Assembly: GCF_000424545.1 (NCBI RefSeq)
Contig: NZ_AUKC01000032.1
Location: 1 to 46,476, forward strand
Length of the DNA: 46,476 nucleotides
Source: Butyrivibrio sp. NC3005
GTDB taxonomy: Bacteria; Bacillota; Clostridia; Lachnospirales; Lachnospiraceae
Direction: 5' to 3'
Positions 8,236 through 15,838 of the stretch are shown here, in pieces. The notes beneath the pieces were generated by a model. The model was not told the origin of the DNA. It ran no database searches and saw only the letters and a program-made list of their open reading frames with translations. Each line of letters starts with the position of its first letter. The first letter of the stretch is position 1. Both the position numbers and the translations under genes were made by a program.

Positions 8236-9699
8236 ATGAAATCAGTAACTTACAGTATCTCTCATTCAATGCAGCGTAAGGCTTTTAGTGTTCTTATTGA
8301 TAAATTTTTAAAAAATCTTGACAGTCAAGAGGACAGGACCAAAATTTACGTGAAACTAGTGGATGAAGCAGCTAAATTCTATGGGAAAAACGCAAGTGCT
8401 GAGAATATAGCAAAAGTGCGTGAATATGTGCAGAATCCAAACAATAGATGGATGCGCTTTATCAACAGAATCGTAGATGAAACAGATCCGCATTATGCTA
8501 AGATGATGCTTTTAAATCTTGGTTATGAAGCTTTTTTCCACGGAACAAAGACGATAAGAAAAAATAGAGAAAAGTATCACTGTAATATTCCGTGGCTTAT
8601 TCTTTTTGATCCCACAATGGCATGCAATTTGAAATGTAAAGGTTGCTGGTCCGGAACATATGGACATAAGGCTTCTTTGTCTTTCGAAGAGATGGATAAA
8701 ATCGTTTCTGAAGGAAAAGAACTCGGTGTTTATTTATATATGATGACAGGCGGAGAACCAACCGTTCGAATGAAAGATATTTTTAAACTGGCCCAAAAAC
8801 ACAATGACTGTTTCTTTGGATTGTATTCGAATTCTACTTTGATAAATGATGAAATGGCAGAGAAAGTCAGAGAACTCGGAAATATAACATTTATGTTGTC
8901 TATTGAAGGAACAGAGAAAACCAATGATGACAGAAGAGGTAATGGGCACTATCAGGCAGCCATGAATGCTATGGACTGTTTAAAGCGTCACGGAATAGTA
9001 TTTGGTACATCAATTTGTTATACAAGAAGCAATATAGAAGCTGTAACAAGTGATGAGTTTTTCCATCTTCTCGAAGAAAAAGGGGCCAGATTTGGATTTT
9101 ATTTCCATTATATGCCGGTAGGTACTAATGCAACGCCAGAACTTATGCCAACGGTTGAACAAAGAAGGATAATGATTGATAGGATAAGGCAAGTAAGAGG
9201 AGAAGATTCAGAAATTGAGTTTTATCCTATGGATTTTCAGAACGATGGTGAATTTGTAGGTGGATGCATAGCAGGAGGAAGAAATTATTTCCATATAAAT
9301 TCAAATGGAGATGCTGAGCCATGCGTATTTATCCATTATTCAAATGCTAATATAAAGAATAGTTCAATACTTGAAATACTGCGTTCACCATTGTTTATGG
9401 CTTATTACAAGAATCAGCCGTTTAACAAAAATCATTTACGTCCATGCCCAATGCTAGAGAATCCTTCTTATCTAAGAAGGATGGTCAAGGAAACAGGAGC
9501 TCATCAGACAAACATGGAGTCACCAGAAGAAGTTGATCATCTTTGTGAAAAATGTGATGCATATTCAAAAGAGTGGGGAGTAGTAGCTGATGAAATTTGG
9601 AACAGTCGTCCTCATCATGTTAATAAATATGAATACTACTGCGATAAAGAAACAGAGAGTGTGGATATGAATGAACATGAAGTGGCATTTCATGGTTGA
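8236..9699 (+). CDS. Radical SAM protein with SPASM-like C-terminal cysteines
   Basis: A 487-residue radical SAM enzyme. The [4Fe-4S]-SAM motif is C130-x3-C134-x2-C137 (MACNLKCKGCW), followed by the GGEPT SAM-binding motif near residue 174. The first 125 residues are a helical domain of their own. The C-terminal third has several cysteines (GGCIAGGR, EPCVF, RPCPM, HLCEKCDAY) arranged like auxiliary-cluster ligands of SPASM/twitch enzymes. No small precursor-peptide gene lies beside it, so a RiPP maturase role is not supported. The substrate is unknown. Placement after suf and a TetR regulator suggests an Fe-S enzyme under separate control. GATGGAGG gives a strong start at 8236. Confidence 0.85.
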   Translation: MKSVTYSISHSMQRKAFSVLIDKFLKNLDSQEDRTKIYVKLVDEAAKFYGKNASAENIAKVREYVQNPNNRWMRFINRIVDETDPHYAKMMLLNLGYEAFFHGTKTIRKNREKYHCNIPWLILFDPTMACNLKCKGCWSGTYGHKASLSFEEMDKIVSEGKELGVYLYMMTGGEPTVRMKDIFKLAQKHNDCFFGLYSNSTLINDEMAEKVRELGNITFMLSIEGTEKTNDDRRGNGHYQAAMNAMDCLKRHGIVFGTSICYTRSNIEAVTSDEFFHLLEEKGARFGFYFHYMPVGTNATPELMPTVEQRRIMIDRIRQVRGEDSEIEFYPMDFQNDGEFVGGCIAGGRNYFHINSNGDAEPCVFIHYSNANIKNSSILEILRSPLFMAYYKNQPFNKNHLRPCPMLENPSYLRRMVKETGAHQTNMESPEEVDHLCEKCDAYSKEWGVVADEIWNSRPHHVNKYEYYCDKETESVDMNEHEVAFHG

Positions 9700-9705
9700 T
9701 TCTAG

Positions 9706-9757
9706 TTTTGGTCTGGCACGGTTCTTTGTTTTCATAACAAAGATAAGAATCTATATT
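9706..9757 (+). repeat. 52-nt conserved structured element, copy 1
   Basis: This 52-base stretch shares its first 18 bases (TTTTGGTCTGG-C/T-ACGGTT) and its last seven (CTATATT) with 40212-40263, at exactly the same length. Positions 15-21 (GGTTCTT) pair with 40-46 (AAGAATC). In copy 2 the same positions pair with different bases: C-G at 19/42 becomes A-T, and G-T at 16/45 becomes G-C. That pattern indicates a conserved RNA hairpin. The element lies just downstream of the radical SAM gene and about 115 bases before the tRNA-Lys promoter. Family unknown. Confidence 0.6.
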
Positions 9758-9799
9758 GGTGAAACGGGAATAATTCCATATATTTTATAGAGATAATGT

Positions 9800-9841
9800 A
9801 CAACTGCACAGTAATACTTTCAAGTGTTATTGTGCAGTTGT
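9800..9841 (+). other. Long near-perfect hairpin without T-run
   Basis: Two 20-base arms (9800-9819 and 9822-9841) pair completely with two G-U pairs, leaving a minimal loop. Neither strand has a T-run after it, so it is not a standard terminator. It may define the 3' end of the radical SAM transcript or of an RNA containing the 52-nt element. Confidence 0.6.
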
Positions 9842-9871
9842 CACAATATCAAAAAAAATAAAAAAAAGGGG

Positions 9872-9900
9872 TTGCAATATAAGTGTAATAAGAGTATAGT
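9872..9900 (+). promoter_or_regulatory. Promoter of tRNA-Lys
   Basis: TTGCAA (9872-9877), 17-bp spacer, TATAGT (9895-9900). The predicted transcript has a leader of about 45 bases before the tRNA. Confidence 0.75.
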
Positions 9901-9950
9901 ATTTCTTGTCGCGAGGCAAGGCACTCCGAACGATAAACAAAATAATAAAT

Positions 9951-10023
9951 GGACCGCTAGCTCAGTTGGTAGAGCACCTGACTCTTAATCAGGTTGTCCA
10001 GGGTTCGAGACCCTGGCGGTCCA
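9951..10023 (+). tRNA. tRNA-Lys (anticodon CUU)
   Basis: 73-nt cloverleaf: acceptor GGACCGC/GCGGTCC with discriminator A, a D arm GCTCAGTTGGTAGAGC, an anticodon loop CTCTTAA reading CUU for lysine, and a T arm CAGGGTTCGAGACCCTG. CCA is not encoded. It has its own promoter and terminator. Confidence 0.97.
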
Positions 10024-10028
10024 CGCCG

Positions 10029-10071
10029 AGTACTGTTTTGTGGGCACATCCCATGGGGCGGTACTTTTTTT
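10029..10071 (+). terminator. Terminator of tRNA-Lys
   Basis: AGTACTG (10029-10035) pairs with CGGTACT (10059-10065), with a TGGG/CCCA inner stem, followed by a run of seven T. Confidence 0.8.
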
Positions 10072-10090
10072 GTGCTGTTTTTACATACCA

Positions 10091-10123
10091 TGATAATAAG
10101 TTTTGAAAACTTAGCTATTATCA
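10091..10123 (+). other. Bulged hairpin ahead of tatD
   Basis: TGATAATA/TATTATCA and AAGTTTT/AAAACTT nest in one stem with a small bulge. No T-run follows. It lies between the tRNA-Lys terminator and the tatD start, where no convincing promoter could be found, so it may belong to the tatD leader. Confidence 0.4.
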
Positions 10124-10157
10124 CAGGTAAAGTTGTTCATTAGTCTGGAGAATATAT

Positions 10158-10928
10158 ATGATTATTGATACACACGCTCACTATGATGATTCACAATATG
10201 ATGAGGATAGAGATAGCCTTATAAAAAGTTTAATAAAAGAAGATGTTGGAATAGTAATAAACAGTGCTGCAGATTTAAAAGGGTGCAGGGATGCAATTAA
10301 ACTTGCTCATACATATCCGTTTTTTTATGCTAATGTCGGAATACATCCTAGTGAAGTAGGCCTTATGACTGAGGATGCTATTAAAGAAATTAAAAAGCTT
10401 GCGGCAGATGAGAAAGTTGTTGCAATTGGAGAAATAGGGCTTGATTACTATTATGAAGATAATCCGGAAAGAGAAGTTCAAAAACACTGGTTCAGGAGAC
10501 AGTTAGAACTGGCAGCAGAACTCAATATGAAAGTTGTTATTCATTCTAGAGATGCAGCAGCCGATACATTAGAGATGTTGAAAGAAGCATCAAAGCTTGG
10601 AGTTACTGGAGACGTTCACTGTTATTCCTATAGTGTGGAACAGGCTAGGGAATATGTTAAAATGGGTTATTATATAGGAGTAGGCGGTGCAGTAACTTTT
10701 AAGAACAGTAAGAAGTTAAAAGAAGTTGTTAAAGAAATCTCTATCGATAACATTATAATTGAAACTGACTGCCCTTACATGGCACCGGAACCAGTTAGAG
10801 GAACTCGCAACAATTCTGCAAATCTTAAGTATGTGGTGGCAAAGATTGCTGAATTAAAAAATATTACAGAGCAGGAAGTTTTAGAGATAACAGAGAAGAA
10901 TGCAAGAGATTTATTTGGTATAAAGTAA
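10158..10928 (+). CDS. TatD-family metal-dependent hydrolase (DNase)
   Basis: A 256-residue amidohydrolase-fold protein of the TatD family, which acts as a 3'-5' exonuclease in DNA repair. Metal ligands are visible: DTHAHYDD at the N-terminus, GEIGLDYYYE, the histidine in VIHSRDA, DVHCYS, and ETDCPYMAPEP near the C-terminus. Full family length. TGGAGA precedes the ATG. It is followed 36 bases later by rsmA; the tatD-rsmA pairing is common in Firmicutes, sometimes with an RNase M5 gene between them that is absent here. Confidence 0.93.
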   Translation: MIIDTHAHYDDSQYDEDRDSLIKSLIKEDVGIVINSAADLKGCRDAIKLAHTYPFFYANVGIHPSEVGLMTEDAIKEIKKLAADEKVVAIGEIGLDYYYEDNPEREVQKHWFRRQLELAAELNMKVVIHSRDAAADTLEMLKEASKLGVTGDVHCYSYSVEQAREYVKMGYYIGVGGAVTFKNSKKLKEVVKEISIDNIIIETDCPYMAPEPVRGTRNNSANLKYVVAKIAELKNITEQEVLEITEKNARDLFGIK

Positions 10929-10964
10929 GTTTCAAAAGGCGTTATTTCGCCGGAATGGATGGAT

Positions 10965-11837
10965 ATGGCATATTTAGGAAATGCAAGAGAAACAAAGAAT
11001 ATTATTGAAATGTTCCATTTGAGTGCTCAGAAGAAGTTCGGACAGAACTTTCTTATAGATGAGAGTGTATTGGAAGATATTGTTGGCGCATCTAATATTA
11101 CAAAAGATGATTGTGTATTAGAAATTGGTCCTGGAATAGGAACTCTTTCACAGTATCTTGCTGAAAGCGCAGGACATCTTATAGCGGTGGAAATCGATAC
11201 CAAACTTTTGCCTGTTTTAGATTATACTTTGAAAGATTATGATAATGTCACAGTAATAAATAGCGATATTATGGATGTTGACATTGCAGAACTTGCCGCA
11301 AAATACAATAATGGAAAGCCGTTAAAGGTTGCTGCAAATCTGCCTTATTACATTACTACGCCTATCATAATGAAACTTCTTCAGGCAGGAGCACCGATTG
11401 AGTCTATAACAGTTATGGTGCAGAAAGAAGTTGCAGACAGAATGCAGGAAGAGGAAGGTTCCAAGGAATATGGTGCACTTTCGCTTGCAGTTCAGTATTA
11501 CGCAAAGCCAGAAATAATATGTGAAGTTTCGCCATCTTCATTTATTCCGCAGCCAGGAGTTGATTCTTCTGTTATATGCCTGAAAAGATACGAGAAGATG
11601 CCTGTAGAAGTTAAAGATGAACAGTTTTTCTTTCAGGTAGTAAGAGCTGCATTTTCTCAGAGAAGAAAGACCCTTGTTAATGGACTTTCTAATGCTAAAG
11701 ATTTAGGAATATCTAAGGATACTGCAGGAAATGCTTTGGAAAAGATTGGAAAGAGCAGAACAGAGAGAGGTGAAAAGCTTTCTTTGGAGGATTTTGCAAA
11801 GCTTTCAGATATTTTGATTGAAGAAATAAAAAAATAG
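10965..11837 (+). CDS. rsmA: RsmA (KsgA), 16S rRNA adenine dimethyltransferase
   Basis: A 290-residue SAM-dependent methyltransferase that dimethylates A1518 and A1519 of 16S rRNA during small-subunit maturation. Motifs: KKFGQNFLID at the N-terminus, SAM motif LEIGPGIGTLSQYL, acidic EID after the second strand, and the catalytic NLPYYITTPI. The start at 10965 gives MAYLGN, which matches relatives in this family; an in-frame ATG two codons earlier (10959) is also possible. A terminator follows directly. Confidence 0.95.
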   Translation: MAYLGNARETKNIIEMFHLSAQKKFGQNFLIDESVLEDIVGASNITKDDCVLEIGPGIGTLSQYLAESAGHLIAVEIDTKLLPVLDYTLKDYDNVTVINSDIMDVDIAELAAKYNNGKPLKVAANLPYYITTPIIMKLLQAGAPIESITVMVQKEVADRMQEEEGSKEYGALSLAVQYYAKPEIICEVSPSSFIPQPGVDSSVICLKRYEKMPVEVKDEQFFFQVVRAAFSQRRKTLVNGLSNAKDLGISKDTAGNALEKIGKSRTERGEKLSLEDFAKLSDILIEEIKK

Positions 11838-11845
11838 TTTTTCAA

Positions 11846-11880
11846 ATGAGTCACTGCTTTTAGCGGCGACTTATTTTTTT
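11846..11880 (+). terminator. Terminator after rsmA
   Basis: ATGAGTCACTGC (11846-11857) pairs with GCGGCGACTTAT (11863-11874), with two G-U pairs and one mismatch, around TTTTA. The T-rich tract runs to 11880. The stop codon of rsmA is nine bases upstream. Confidence 0.8.
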
Positions 11881-11954
11881 ACAAAAAAAATTTAAATAAT
11901 AACGCTAATCTGTGCAATTTTCCCAAAAAAGAACAAGAAAATTTGGATTATTTT

Positions 11955-11983
11955 TTGACAATTTATATGGCATATGTTAGAAT
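11955..11983 (+). promoter_or_regulatory. Sigma-A promoter of the TPR/AAA-like gene
   Basis: TTGACA (11955-11960), 17 bp, TAGAAT (11978-11983). This gives a leader of about 115 bases before the TTG start. Confidence 0.75.
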
Positions 11984-12006
11984 TTACCTAGATTATATCT
12001 AAAAAG

Positions 12007-12024
12007 ATGGGCTTTTTTGCCCAT
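12007..12024 (+). other. Leader hairpin with a possible 7-codon reading frame
   Basis: ATGGGC and GCCCAT form a perfect 6-bp stem around six T. The left arm also opens a seven-codon frame (MGFFAHE) ending at TAA 12030, but it has only a weak AAAAAG upstream. It could be a terminator/attenuator-like structure; the T's are in the loop rather than after the stem. Confidence 0.35.
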
Positions 12025-12102
12025 GAGTAACTATTTTTATCAAAAATACGTTATTTTTTCGATAGCATCTTGTTGAAAACAATTGTTGAAGAGGGCAAAG
12101 TT

Positions 12103-15100
12103 TTGGATAAGTTTGAATATAAGATGCGGTCTGAAGAGATTAAGACATTAATCGCAAAGGGGAGGTATAGCGATGCAGTTAACGTAGCTGATTACATTGA
12201 TTGGCGCAGAGTTAGAAATGTTGCCATGCTGTGTACTATCAGTGATTTATACAAAATTAATCGCCGCTATGAAGAGAGTAAGGAAATTCTTCTAATCGCC
12301 TATGATAGATACCCCGAAGGACGTGCAATTGTCTATTCACTATGCGAGCTTTCAATAAAGCTTGGTGAATTCGTGCAGGCCGTTGAGTATTATAAAGAAT
12401 TTGTGCGTATTGCTCCAAGAGATACAGGACGCTATATTTTGCAATACCATCTCTACGAGGCTCAGGATGTAAGCCTTGAGGAGAGAATAGCTGTTCTCGA
12501 AGAGTTTAAAAAGCATGATTATAGAGAAAAATGGGCTTATGAGCTTGCATATTTATATCATCGAATCGGACTTACGACTGAATGTATAGAAGAAGTCGAT
12601 GAAATGTTTTTATGGTTTGGCGAAGGAAAATATGTAACCAAAGCCCTTGAATTAAAAGCGCTCCATGAACCGCTATCGCCCGAACAGGAAGCACGTTATA
12701 AGCGATATAAGGCAAAGCAGGAAGGAACGAGCGAAAAAAGGAATCTTCGAAGGAAAAAAGAAGATGAAAGCAACAAAGAAGTAAGAATCAAAGAAAAGGT
12801 TGAAGAGGAAAGGATACAGGAACCCGAAGAAGAAAAGCAGCCTACCAAACCTTTCTATGGAAATGATCAAAATTTTCATCCAGAGGTGGAAACTGCAGCA
12901 TTACAGGCGGGGATGCCAAGTAGAGAAGAGCTTGATCTGCAATACAATGTTCATCAGGATATAATGAATGTTCATTCCTCGATCGGTGCAGATGTTGAGC
13001 AGATTATGAAGTCTGACAAAGAAAATGAAAACATCTACAATGACGAGCAAGTCAGTGATACCAAAAACGATGTTGAATTGCAGGAAGTGTGGGTAAGAAC
13101 CGATGCTCCTGAAAATCAGGCAGAAGAACGCGGAGGTATGATAAGACCTACACGAAGAGTTGGTATGCCGGCCGTTGATAGTAGCGGACATTTCGATGAC
13201 ATGCTTCGTCAGGAAACAGACGGTCAGATAAGTATGGTTGTTCCAGAGTCGAACTTAGATGAAGGTCAGATAACCGGCCAGATAAGTATTAGCGACATCA
13301 TGGAGAAAATCAAAAAAGAACAGAAAAAGAACCAGGAAAAAGAAATATCAAATCTTGTTTCAAAGCGCTTGAAAGGTGTTTTTACGCAGTATGATGAAAA
13401 TGTAAAATATGATCTTCAGAATCAGATGGAACGTCAGATAAATGAAGAGATAAAGCGCGAACGAAGAGAGAAACTTGATAAGATATCGGTTCCGTCAAAG
13501 CGTTCTGATAAGACGTTAGAGAATCCTCGCAAAGTCTTGTTTAACGATGAAAATGATGACGAAGAGATTCTTAATCTTGACGATGAAGAGAATTTCAGAA
13601 ATGAAGAAGTTCAAGATGAAAAAGATGTAATAGAAGAACCAAAAGAAAAGCAAAATGAAAAAGACACTTCAAAAGCTGATTACAAAGAGCTCTTTGTAAA
13701 AGAGGATGAGGAAAAAGAGTTATCCAAAAGTGATTTATCAGTCGAAAAAGACCTTGAAGAATTAGAAGAACCAGAAAAGGATCAAAGTCTTACAGACAAA
13801 AATAAAGTAATCGCTAAAGAAATTGAAAAAACAAAAGATTCTGAAACAGACTTGGAAGTTGAAGAAATTGAAAAGTCATTAGAATCTATAGAAAAGGAAA
13901 ATGTTGTAGAGGCAAAAGAAGAATTATTAAAACCTTCCAAAGAGCCTCATATGCATTTTAAAGAAAAAAGTCCTGAGATTAAATCTCAGAAAATAAATGC
14001 TTTTATTCCGGATAAAGATCATCCAAGACAGCCTCTAGAAAATAGAGAGAAATCTGATAGCGATGATGAGAATGCATCTGCAATTGATGATTTGTATGAA
14101 AATGAACCTTTAGAAAGAAGTTCGCAAAGACATCTTGGAACAAGAACTATTATGCCAGTGTCCTATGATCCTAGGGCAGAACGTGCAGGAGCAAGGCAGG
14201 AAGCATTAAAGGCTAAAGCTTATGAGGAGCTTAGGACAAAAGAAAAAGCAAAGGCAAGACTTTTGGCAGAACAAAGAGCAGCAATGAGAGCTGCCAGGGA
14301 TACCATAGTGGAGCCGGATGAAGAAGCTGATGATCAAGGGAATGTTGATTTTATCGAAGATTTGTTCGAAGTAGCGGGAGACAATGAACTGGTAAAGGGC
14401 ATTACAGAACTTGTGAATCAGAAAATACAGGAAATTAAGGAAGATTCTGTAGAGGAGTCAGAAGAGCCTGTAAATGACGGGGAAAAAGAATCCGAAGTGA
14501 CAGATAGCAAGTTGGATTTAGAACAAGCTATAACATCTGAGGATTTGACAGGCAACAAGGAAGAAACACAGGAAGCTGAGAGCACAACAGAAGGACCTGA
14601 TAAAGAAGAATCTGATGAACAGAAAAAAGATTTGGATGTATCTAAAGAAGTTGATAATGAAGAAGAAGCTAATGAAGATATAAAAAAAGAATCTTTGGAA
14701 AGTGATTCAGAAAAATCACAAGAAGCAGAAATTGATGATCAAACGGACCAAAAAGAACAGGAAGATATCGTAGCTAATGAGTCTGAATTAGATAAAGACA
14801 AAGAAGTATGCGAGACTGAATCTAAAGAAATTCCGCAAGAAGATGTGAAGGAAGAAGAAACGTCTCAAGTTCCTGAAGAAACATCCGTAGATACAGAAAT
14901 TTCTGAAACAGAAAATGAGCAGCCATCTAACCAGATTGAAGATCCTGAATCTCAGAAAATGGCTACCAGAGTCCGTGCAATGACGCCGGAAGAAAAAGAG
15001 TTATTTGGACCTTACATTCATCATAGAAAGTCGCGAAAGCAGATAATTGAAGCCATTGACAGACTTAATCTTGCGCCTGGTACCAACAATGCAATTGTAA

Positions 15101-15720
15101 CTGGCGAAGAGGGAACAGGTACTATAAATTTGGCAAAAGGATTAATCAAATCTGTTCAGGCGAACAACCCTAAGTTCAATGGAAAGGTTGCCAAAATAAC
15201 AGCTCAATCGCTCAATATTAAGAGCGTATCTAGTATTATTCAAAAGCTTAGAGGTGGCGCTTTGATAATTCAAAGAGCTGCTGATATGAAAAAAGATACA
15301 GTTGAATCACTCATAAAAGCACTTAAAAATGATAAGTACGGCATCATAGTGGTTCTTGAAGATAATAGCAAAGATATGAACAGGCTGTTAAAGCGCCATA
15401 ACATATTATATAAGTGTTTCAATGTAAGAGTTGATGTTGAAGCTTTAGATAACGAAACGCTTGTAGCTTATGCAAAGCAGTATGCTATGGAAAAAGAATA
15501 TTCGATTGATAATCTTGGTGTTCTTGCACTTCATTCTAGAATTGAAAGTATGCAGACAATCGATCATGATGTTACAATCGAAGATGTTGAGAAGCTTGTT
15601 AATGAAGCAATTAAGAAAGTTTCCAAAAAAACTGTTGGTCATTTCTTTGACGTAGTCTTCAATAAACGATATGATGAAGAAGATATGATTGTTTTAACAG
15701 AAAAAGATTTTGAAGAATAA
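12103..15720 (+). CDS. Large TPR protein with acidic middle and degenerate AAA-like C-terminus
   Basis: A 1205-residue protein in three parts. Residues 1-205 are helical TPR-like repeats (WRRVRNVAMLCTISDLYKI, EESKEILLIAYDRYPEG). Residues 210-965 are a low-complexity, Glu/Lys/Asp-rich stretch with a probable coiled coil near 405-455. Residues 970-1205 resemble an AAA+ module of the CbxX/CfxQ kind, but the P-loop reads GEEGTGTI at 1001-1008, with Thr and Ile where Lys and Ser/Thr are required. The Walker B position (GALIIQRAAD) also lacks its acidic pair. It is therefore probably not an ATPase. The TTG at 12103 was chosen because GAGG lies eight to ten bases upstream and the resulting LDKFEYK matches relatives I recall; a TTG at 12070 is open but has no site. 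Function unknown; a scaffold role is inferred. Confidence 0.8.
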   Translation: MDKFEYKMRSEEIKTLIAKGRYSDAVNVADYIDWRRVRNVAMLCTISDLYKINRRYEESKEILLIAYDRYPEGRAIVYSLCELSIKLGEFVQAVEYYKEFVRIAPRDTGRYILQYHLYEAQDVSLEERIAVLEEFKKHDYREKWAYELAYLYHRIGLTTECIEEVDEMFLWFGEGKYVTKALELKALHEPLSPEQEARYKRYKAKQEGTSEKRNLRRKKEDESNKEVRIKEKVEEERIQEPEEEKQPTKPFYGNDQNFHPEVETAALQAGMPSREELDLQYNVHQDIMNVHSSIGADVEQIMKSDKENENIYNDEQVSDTKNDVELQEVWVRTDAPENQAEERGGMIRPTRRVGMPAVDSSGHFDDMLRQETDGQISMVVPESNLDEGQITGQISISDIMEKIKKEQKKNQEKEISNLVSKRLKGVFTQYDENVKYDLQNQMERQINEEIKRERREKLDKISVPSKRSDKTLENPRKVLFNDENDDEEILNLDDEENFRNEEVQDEKDVIEEPKEKQNEKDTSKADYKELFVKEDEEKELSKSDLSVEKDLEELEEPEKDQSLTDKNKVIAKEIEKTKDSETDLEVEEIEKSLESIEKENVVEAKEELLKPSKEPHMHFKEKSPEIKSQKINAFIPDKDHPRQPLENREKSDSDDENASAIDDLYENEPLERSSQRHLGTRTIMPVSYDPRAERAGARQEALKAKAYEELRTKEKAKARLLAEQRAAMRAARDTIVEPDEEADDQGNVDFIEDLFEVAGDNELVKGITELVNQKIQEIKEDSVEESEEPVNDGEKESEVTDSKLDLEQAITSEDLTGNKEETQEAESTTEGPDKEESDEQKKDLDVSKEVDNEEEANEDIKKESLESDSEKSQEAEIDDQTDQKEQEDIVANESELDKDKEVCETESKEIPQEDVKEEETSQVPEETSVDTEISETENEQPSNQIEDPESQKMATRVRAMTPEEKELFGPYIHHRKSRKQIIEAIDRLNLAPGTNNAIVTGEEGTGTINLAKGLIKSVQANNPKFNGKVAKITAQSLNIKSVSSIIQKLRGGALIIQRAADMKKDTVESLIKALKNDKYGIIVVLEDNSKDMNRLLKRHNILYKCFNVRVDVEALDNETLVAYAKQYAMEKEYSIDNLGVLALHSRIESMQTIDHDVTIEDVEKLVNEAIKKVSKKTVGHFFDVVFNKRYDEEDMIVLTEKDFEE

Positions 15721-15746
15721 TCATTTTTTTCTGAATAAAAGGGCAA

Positions 15747-15774
15747 CTTACCCGGCTTATATTAGTCGGGTAAG
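15747..15774 (+). other. Hairpin between the TPR gene and glgB
   Basis: CTTACCCG (15747-15754) and CGGGTAAG (15767-15774) form a perfect 8-bp stem with a 12-base loop. There is no T-run after it. No promoter is obvious before glgB, so it may be a processing site in a joint transcript. Confidence 0.4.
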
Positions 15775-15838
15775 AAATGCCAAAGTTCTAAAGTTAGTCT
15801 GTTACATCAAAAAAATCATTACATGGGGGTCATTCCAA

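Noticed and set aside
8236..9699. RiPP maturase assignment for the radical SAM enzyme
   Set aside because: No small precursor-like gene or peptidase/exporter was found on either side.
9706..9757. Sigma-54 promoter reading of the 52-nt element (TGGCACG and TGGTACG)
   Set aside because: The -24 half fits, but the invariant GC at -12 is absent in both copies (TTTG and TTGA), and conservation extends into a paired stem and a 3' CTATATT that a sigma-54 site would not need.
9906..10106. 66-codon open frame on the + strand
   Set aside because: It runs straight through tRNA-Lys and its terminator; not a gene.
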